Assembly (NCBI GenBank): GCA_947306845.1
Contig: CAMZHP010000020.1
Span: 1-19,451 of the forward strand
DNA from: an uncultured Prevotellaceae bacterium
Lineage (GTDB): Bacteria > Bacteroidota > Bacteroidia > Bacteroidales > Bacteroidaceae
Length of the DNA: 19,451 nt
Direction: 5' to 3'
The notes under the pieces were generated by a model. The model was not told the DNA's origin. It saw only the letters and a program-made list of their open reading frames with translations, and made no database searches. Both the position numbers and the translations under genes were made by a program. Positions within the stretch are counted from its first letter, which is position 1. Each line of letters starts with the position of its first letter. Of this stretch, positions 15,178 through 19,451 are shown in pieces.

Positions 15178-18100
15178 TTAGAATCCCACCTTCAGGCTTG
15201 CGGTGTAGGTGCGTTGCAACGGGTAGGAGGGCGAGTTGCTGGCGCGTGTCTCGGGGTCGCCCCAGAGATATGGCGTGAAGGTCAGCAGGTTGTAGCCGCT
15301 CAAGGAGAGTTGCAGCTGGGTTAGACCGAGCTTCTTCATCAGCGGGAACTGGAAGTCGTAGGCCAGCTGTATGGTTTTCAGACGCAGGTATTTGGCGTCT
15401 TTCTCATAAAGGTCGCTGTTGGCATAGTTCTGGTCTGCGTTCAGGACGGTGGCACGAGGATACTCAGCATTGGGGTCTTGGTTGCTGGGTGTCCAGGTGT
15501 TGTCGAGATGGTATTTGAGCAGACCGCCTTGGTTGGTACCGCTGGCGTTGGCAAACGGGCGACGGAACACATCGCTGATGAGGCGGCTCACATTCCATGC
15601 GCCTGTCATCTGGGCGTTGAAGGTGAGGCGTTTCCAGGTGAATCCAAGGGTAAGACCGGCGATATACTGCGGGTCGTCAGTATAGCCTGTGCCTACCACG
15701 ACGTCGTTGCCGTCGATGATGCCGTCCTTGTCCATGTCGATGTAGATGGCATCACCAGGTTTGAGCACGCCCACGAACTGCTTGGGGAATGCGGAGCCGA
15801 ACTCCTTCTCATAGTCGGCCTCGCAGCCCTCATAATAGAGCTTCCAGAAGCGGTAGAGGGAGCGTGAGCCAATACGGTGGCCCTTGGTGTACATATACTC
15901 ATTGCGCTGAGGTGTCTGGCGGTTCTCGATGATCTCGTTCTGGTTGTGCGAGATATTGAGCTTGCCCCAGTAGCGGAAGTTGTCACCGATGTGGTCCTGC
16001 CAGTTGACGGAGAGTTCCCATCCCCAGCTGTCCACCTCACCGAAATTGGTATAGGGAACGGTGAAGCCGAGCATACTGGGCACGGTGGCATCCTGCCAGA
16101 GGATGTCTTTACGATGCTCTTTGTAGTAGTCAAAAGTCGTGCGCAGACGGTCGTTGAAGAAATACATGTCAAAGCCGTAGTCCTGCTTGAAGGCTTTCTC
16201 CCAAGACACGTCGGGGAAGTTCTTGGACGACTCCACGGCGCCCTTCGAGGTGGTTCCGTTTTCTACACCGAAGTTGTAGCCAAAGGCGCCGGTGTCTTTG
16301 CCGGTACGCTCCAGAAGGGCGCTCTGGTTGACGTTGTAGGGGTCGGCGATATACATGAAACGCTTGGCGCTCACCTTGTCGTTACCTACGAGACCCCATG
16401 ATGCACGGAGCTTGAGGAAACTGACAACCGGCTTGAGTGGCTTGAAGAAGCTCTCGTCGCTGATGAGCCATCCCACCGAACCGGCGGGGAAGGAACCGAA
16501 GCGCTTGCCGGGAGCGAAGTTCTCCGAACCGTTGTAACCGAAGTTGACCTCAGCCATGTAGCGGTTCTTCCAGTCATAAGTGACACGTCCCACGAAACCG
16601 ACGTAAGTTCTTGGGATGTCCTTATAGGCTTCCTCGTCGCCGAAGTAGTATTGCTTGCTCTGGTTGTAGAGGGCCAGGGCGGTGATGGTGTGGTCGCCGA
16701 ATGAGCGGTTGTAGTTGAGTGAGCCTTCGGCATACCAGTCGCGGCCCTTGCCGTAACCATAGCTGTAGGTCGGTTCGACATCGGAGCCCGACTTGCGGTA
16801 CATCAGGTAGCCGTCGGTCTTGCTCTCATCGTTCCATGTCCACACTGGGGTGTAGGAGGCTACCGACGCCGTGAGGGTCTTTTGCACCAGGAAACTACTG
16901 TTGTAAGAACCCTTGAGCTTGACGGAGAGACCTTTGGTGATCATGTCGAGCTTTTGGTCGAGCACGAGGTCCATCGATAGTTTGTTGTTGTTGGTATGGA
17001 AAGCACCAGGCTGATAAGCGTAGTAAGTCATGGGCGACTCTCCCACGAACGGGAGCACCACTCCGTCGGAATTGTCGGCAGCCTGGTTGGTGTTGATGAT
17101 GTAGCGTCCGTCGATGATGCCGGGGCTACAGAACGGCGTGGCGGCGTAGATGGCCTTGATCATGCCTCCTGCTCCCTGGCCTGTGCGTGGTTTGGCGGCG
17201 TCATCCACCTTACCGGCGATGTTGAAGCTCAGCAGGGTGGTCTTTGTCACGTTGATGTCAAGGTTGGAGCGGTAGTTGAAACGCTGGTACTGGTAGCCGT
17301 AGTCCCATGACTTGCCGAACTCCTTGAACATGCCGTCCTGGGTGAACATACCCGCACTGATGAAGTATTTCACGTTCTTGTTGCCGCCGGTGATGTTGAT
17401 GTTGTGCTGCTGCTGCAGTGTCACATCTTTCATAATATACTCATCCCACTTCATGCTGGGGAAACGGATGGGATCGCTGCCGTCCTGGAATTTCTGCAGC
17501 ACGATGTCGGAGAAGGCAGGGTTGTTGCCGTCGTTGGCCAACATCTGGTTGTAGAAGGTGGCATACTCATAAGAGGAGGTCTGCTCCACCATCTTGGTGG
17601 GGGTAAGGGCGGAGAAGGAGACGTTGGCTGAAATCTTGGCCTTTCCTTCAGCACCGCGCTTGGTGGTGATGAGCACCACACCGTTGGCACCACGCACACC
17701 GAACACGGCGGTGGCGGAGGCGTCTTTCAGCACAGTGATGCTCTCAATCTCGTTGGGGTCGATATCCCACATCTCACGCTCTACACCATCGACCTGGATG
17801 AGGGGGGAGGAGTCGACCCAGGTGGCCTGGCCACGGACGAAGATGCTGGCGGCATCTGAGCCTGGCTCACCGGAATACTGCACGGTGGTCACACCCGAGA
17901 GCTGACCGGCCAGCACGTTGTTGACAGATGACACAGGAGTGCGCACCAAGTCTTCGCTCTTGACGGAGGAGAGGGCGCCTGTCACAGTGACTTTTTTCTG
18001 CACACCATAGGCGACAACCTCCACGCCTTGCAGCGAGATGGCGTCGGTCTTGAGTTGTACGCGCATGCCGTCGCGGGCAGGCACTGTCATCGTCTCATAG

Positions 18101-18390
18101 CCCACATAGGAAATCACCAATTGGGTTCCGGGCTTGCATTGAATGGAAAAATTACCGTCGAAGTCGGTAATCGTACCTTTGGACGCATCGCCACCCTTGA
18201 TGGTGATGGTTGCACCGATGACCGTCTCACCGGTCTCATCGACCACCGTTCCGTTGATGACGCCTGTCTGCTGTTGCTCCATGGGAGCGGCCATGACTGT
18301 AGGCGTTCCTAAAAGACCCGGAATGGTGAAAGCTGAGAACAGGACTGCGGTCAAAAGAGCACGTCCAGTGACATACTTTCTTTTCTTCAT
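15178..18390 (-). CDS. susC: SusC-family TonB-dependent transporter with N-terminal regulatory domain
   Basis: A 1070-residue outer-membrane transporter and first gene of the operon. Residues 1-35 are a long signal peptide ending TVMAAP. Residues about 43-115 form the carboxypeptidase-D-regulatory-like beta-sandwich (GVINGTVVDETGETVIGATI, TDFDGNFSI, LVISYVGYET). A TonB-box-like segment GVEVVAYG (122-129) precedes the plug (about 134-246), with AASIFVRGQ, PLIQVDGVEREMWDI, SITVLKDASATAVFGVRGAN and VLITTKRG, the classic SusC signatures. The barrel ends with LKVGF, the normal C-terminal Phe. It is preceded by a minus-strand promoter and a leader of about 76 nt containing a perfect palindrome. It is divergent from the HTCS-like sensor, the usual arrangement for an HTCS-controlled locus. 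Confidence 0.95.
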   Translation of the reverse strand: MKKRKYVTGRALLTAVLFSAFTIPGLLGTPTVMAAPMEQQQTGVINGTVVDETGETVIGATITIKGGDASKGTITDFDGNFSIQCKPGTQLVISYVGYETMTVPARDGMRVQLKTDAISLQGVEVVAYGVQKKVTVTGALSSVKSEDLVRTPVSSVNNVLAGQLSGVTTVQYSGEPGSDAASIFVRGQATWVDSSPLIQVDGVEREMWDIDPNEIESITVLKDASATAVFGVRGANGVVLITTKRGAEGKAKISANVSFSALTPTKMVEQTSSYEYATFYNQMLANDGNNPAFSDIVLQKFQDGSDPIRFPSMKWDEYIMKDVTLQQQHNINITGGNKNVKYFISAGMFTQDGMFKEFGKSWDYGYQYQRFNYRSNLDINVTKTTLLSFNIAGKVDDAAKPRTGQGAGGMIKAIYAATPFCSPGIIDGRYIINTNQAADNSDGVVLPFVGESPMTYYAYQPGAFHTNNNKLSMDLVLDQKLDMITKGLSVKLKGSYNSSFLVQKTLTASVASYTPVWTWNDESKTDGYLMYRKSGSDVEPTYSYGYGKGRDWYAEGSLNYNRSFGDHTITALALYNQSKQYYFGDEEAYKDIPRTYVGFVGRVTYDWKNRYMAEVNFGYNGSENFAPGKRFGSFPAGSVGWLISDESFFKPLKPVVSFLKLRASWGLVGNDKVSAKRFMYIADPYNVNQSALLERTGKDTGAFGYNFGVENGTTSKGAVESSKNFPDVSWEKAFKQDYGFDMYFFNDRLRTTFDYYKEHRKDILWQDATVPSMLGFTVPYTNFGEVDSWGWELSVNWQDHIGDNFRYWGKLNISHNQNEIIENRQTPQRNEYMYTKGHRIGSRSLYRFWKLYYEGCEADYEKEFGSAFPKQFVGVLKPGDAIYIDMDKDGIIDGNDVVVGTGYTDDPQYIAGLTLGFTWKRLTFNAQMTGAWNVSRLISDVFRRPFANASGTNQGGLLKYHLDNTWTPSNQDPNAEYPRATVLNADQNYANSDLYEKDAKYLRLKTIQLAYDFQFPLMKKLGLTQLQLSLSGYNLLTFTPYLWGDPETRASNSPSYPLQRTYTASLKVGF

Positions 18391-18443
18391 GTTTCGGTTA
18401 TTTTTGATTTTGTTAGGTTATTCCTTTGAAAAGTCTTCAGCGG

Positions 18444-18455
18444 CGCTGGCCAGCG
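18444..18455 (-). promoter_or_regulatory. Perfect palindrome in the susC1 mRNA leader
   Basis: CGCTGGCCAGCG is a perfect 12-bp palindrome, G/C-rich in otherwise A+T-rich DNA, about 15 nt downstream of the predicted start of the susC1 transcript. A neighbouring CAGCGGCGCTG (18439-18449) offers an alternative fold. It could be a protein-binding site for a dimer or a short leader structure. Confidence 0.4.
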
Positions 18456-18473
18456 TCACTCTGTAGATTTTTG

Positions 18474-18504
18474 CAAAAATACATAAAAATATGTAAATGG
18501 GAAA
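18474..18504 (-). promoter_or_regulatory. Promoter of the susCD operon
   Basis: On the minus strand, TTTC (complement of 18501-18504; one mismatch to TTTG), a 19-bp spacer and TATTTTTG (complement of 18474-18481, continuing as CAAAA) match the Bacteroidetes promoter pattern. Transcription would start near 18467, giving a leader of about 76 nt before the susC1 ATG at 18390. The imperfect -33 box fits a promoter needing an activator such as an HTCS. Confidence 0.6.
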
Positions 18505-18954
18505 ATTTTCCTCTTCTTAATGTCAATTATTCCACCCAATTTATCAAAAAGTGATGAGTTTCATGAATGACAGGATAGGGGATTCATCAAAAAATGCACG
18601 GACATTAGCCCGCACCTTTCGACTTACTTGACACTTATGATTCTTCACGAACCTTATGTGTTTAGAAATAATAAACCTAACTATAAATAATTCTTTTTTT
18701 ATATTTGGATTTCTTGGAAATTGTAAAATGTTATTGGTAACTGAAAATGTAGTTGTTTGGTAATTGTTGTAAAGTGATACAAAAATACATATAAAACACT
18801 TCAGTCATTCTCATGAGTGTATCTCTTTTGTGCTCTTTTGTGTTGTCAATACATTCTGGACAGGAATGAATACATATTAGAAGGCAAATGTTAAAAAAAT
18901 ATCAATTCAATAAATTATTTTTCAACGAACTAAGAGAAAATCGCTTTTTTTCAT

Positions 18955-18962
18955 TACTTTTG
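18955..18962 (+). promoter_or_regulatory. -7 box of the HTCS-like sensor gene
   Basis: TACTTTTG matches TAnnTTTG and lies 25 bp before the ATG at 18988, predicting a short leader of about 19 nt. No TTTG is found 19-21 bp upstream, so the promoter looks weak or differently organised, consistent with low constitutive expression of a sensor. Confidence 0.4.
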
Positions 18963-18987
18963 TTAAATCAACTATTACAAAGAAACA

Positions 18988-19451
18988 ATGACACTGCGCA
19001 CCTTGACATTATGGGTGGTCCTGGCACCTCTGTTGACATGCTCCGCCTCCAATTATTTCTTCCGAACCGTCAACGTGAAGGATGGCTTGGCAGATAATTT
19101 CGTGAGGGATATCACCCGCGACAGCTACGGATACATTTGGCTTTCCACCCTCAACGGTGTCAGCCGCTACGACGGTTATCGTTTCTGCAACTACATGCCC
19201 CTTGATTTCGGAGGACGCACCAACGATGTTGCCTTTGTCAGGGAGACTGCCGACTCTGTTTTATGGATGAGCTGCACCGGAAACCTGTTTACTTATGCTC
19301 GTGAGACAGGTATTTGGAGAAAGGATGGTAAGGAACAGCTGGCACGGCTCGGTGTGAAAGGCTCTGCGAAAGTGCTGTATGTCGATGACCGGCATAACCT
19401 TTGGGTGGTCACTGAATATGGGTTCTATCATTATGACTACTCGCAGCACAA
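18988..19451 (+). CDS. N-terminus of a hybrid two-component system sensor (partial at window end)
   Basis: Translating from the ATG at 18988 gives 154 codons plus two bases with no stop: the gene runs off the right edge. Residues 1-20 form a signal peptide (MTLRTLTLWVVLAPLLTCSA). Then comes VNVKDGLADNFVRDITRDSY followed by GYIWLSTLNGVSRYDGYRF, a textbook two-component-regulator-propeller repeat (Reg_prop), and a second, weaker one at 133-151 (DDRHNLWVVTEYGFYHYDY). In Bacteroidales this architecture is the periplasmic sensor of HTCS proteins, which join sensor, histidine kinase, receiver and AraC-type DNA-binding domains in one chain and control adjacent susCD operons on sensing an oligosaccharide. 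Kinase and output domains are outside the window, so only the sensor part is seen. Divergent placement from susC1 fits regulation of that operon. Confidence 0.85.
   Translation, partial: MTLRTLTLWVVLAPLLTCSASNYFFRTVNVKDGLADNFVRDITRDSYGYIWLSTLNGVSRYDGYRFCNYMPLDFGGRTNDVAFVRETADSVLWMSCTGNLFTYARETGIWRKDGKEQLARLGVKGSAKVLYVDDRHNLWVVTEYGFYHYDYSQH

Larger units (their letters stand above)
18391..18987. promoter_or_regulatory. Divergent regulatory region between susC1 and the HTCS gene
   Basis: About 600 bp without a supported gene on either strand. It carries the susC1 promoter and leader at the left end, the sensor-gene -7 box at the right end and A+T-rich DNA between. Repeats inside: CAAAAATACATA at 18474-18485 and 18780-18791; tandem 10-mer CTCTTTTGTG at 18823-18842; ATCAAAAA at 18543-18550 and again near 18587. 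These are candidates for regulator binding, but no operator of this regulator type can be assigned by eye. A 69-codon frame starting at 18888 is an out-of-frame shadow of the sensor gene. Confidence 0.6.

Noticed and set aside
18888..19097. 69-codon plus-strand frame upstream of and overlapping the sensor gene
   Set aside because: It is out of frame with the Reg_prop reading frame that starts at 18988 and shows no domain.

Overview
The window looks like a chromosomal segment of a Bacteroidales bacterium, most likely a gut or rumen Prevotella/Segatella relative. Four things point there: two tandem susC/susD pairs, Bacteroidetes-type promoters (TTTG then TAnnTTTG) instead of sigma70 boxes, Asn-Pro-Gly-Trp C-termini on both SusD lipoproteins, and short type-IX-secretion-like C-terminal tails on two secreted proteins. 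Coding DNA is visibly G+C-richer than the strongly A+T-rich spacers. The genus is an inference from style, not a database match.

Left part, plus strand (1-5902). After a non-coding, repeat-rich stretch (1-416) come an XRE/S24 (LexA/CI-like) regulator (417-1208), a small HAD-family phosphatase-like protein (1320-1766), an orphan Wza-type polysaccharide-export lipoprotein (1894-2691), a secreted Sel1-repeat protein (2811-3548) and a secreted family-1 pectate lyase (3677-5902). Several have their own recognisable promoter or terminator, so this is a run of co-oriented units and not clearly one operon. The spacer before the pectate lyase is an unusual tract with eight CTAG tetramers at nearly helical spacing.

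Middle (5903-6228). This is a convergent intergenic region. It holds a strong intrinsic terminator for the minus-strand operon, a second long inverted repeat and a doubtful 78-codon ORF.

Right part, minus strand (18390 down to 6229), then plus strand at the edge. The operon reads susC1 (1070 aa, with the usual N-terminal carboxypeptidase-regulatory-like domain), susD1 (684 aa), susC2 (945 aa, without that domain), susD2 (568 aa), then a 709-aa secreted protein of unknown family. A G/C-rich hairpin separates susD2 from the last gene. Divergent from susC1, across about 600 bp of regulatory DNA, the first 154 codons of a two-component-regulator-propeller protein begin at 18988. This is very probably a hybrid two-component system (HTCS) sensor, and it runs off the window.

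Taken together, 6229-19451 is a polysaccharide utilisation locus. The HTCS would sense a periplasmic oligosaccharide and switch on the susC1 promoter; the two SusC/D pairs would bind and import glycan fragments; the 709-aa protein is probably a surface or secreted accessory protein. The convergent pectate lyase (PL1, with calcium-binding loop and sorting-like tail) makes pectin/homogalacturonan the best guess for the substrate, but no enzyme sits inside the minus-strand operon itself, so this rests on proximity. No tRNA, rRNA, CRISPR array, transposase or integrase was seen.
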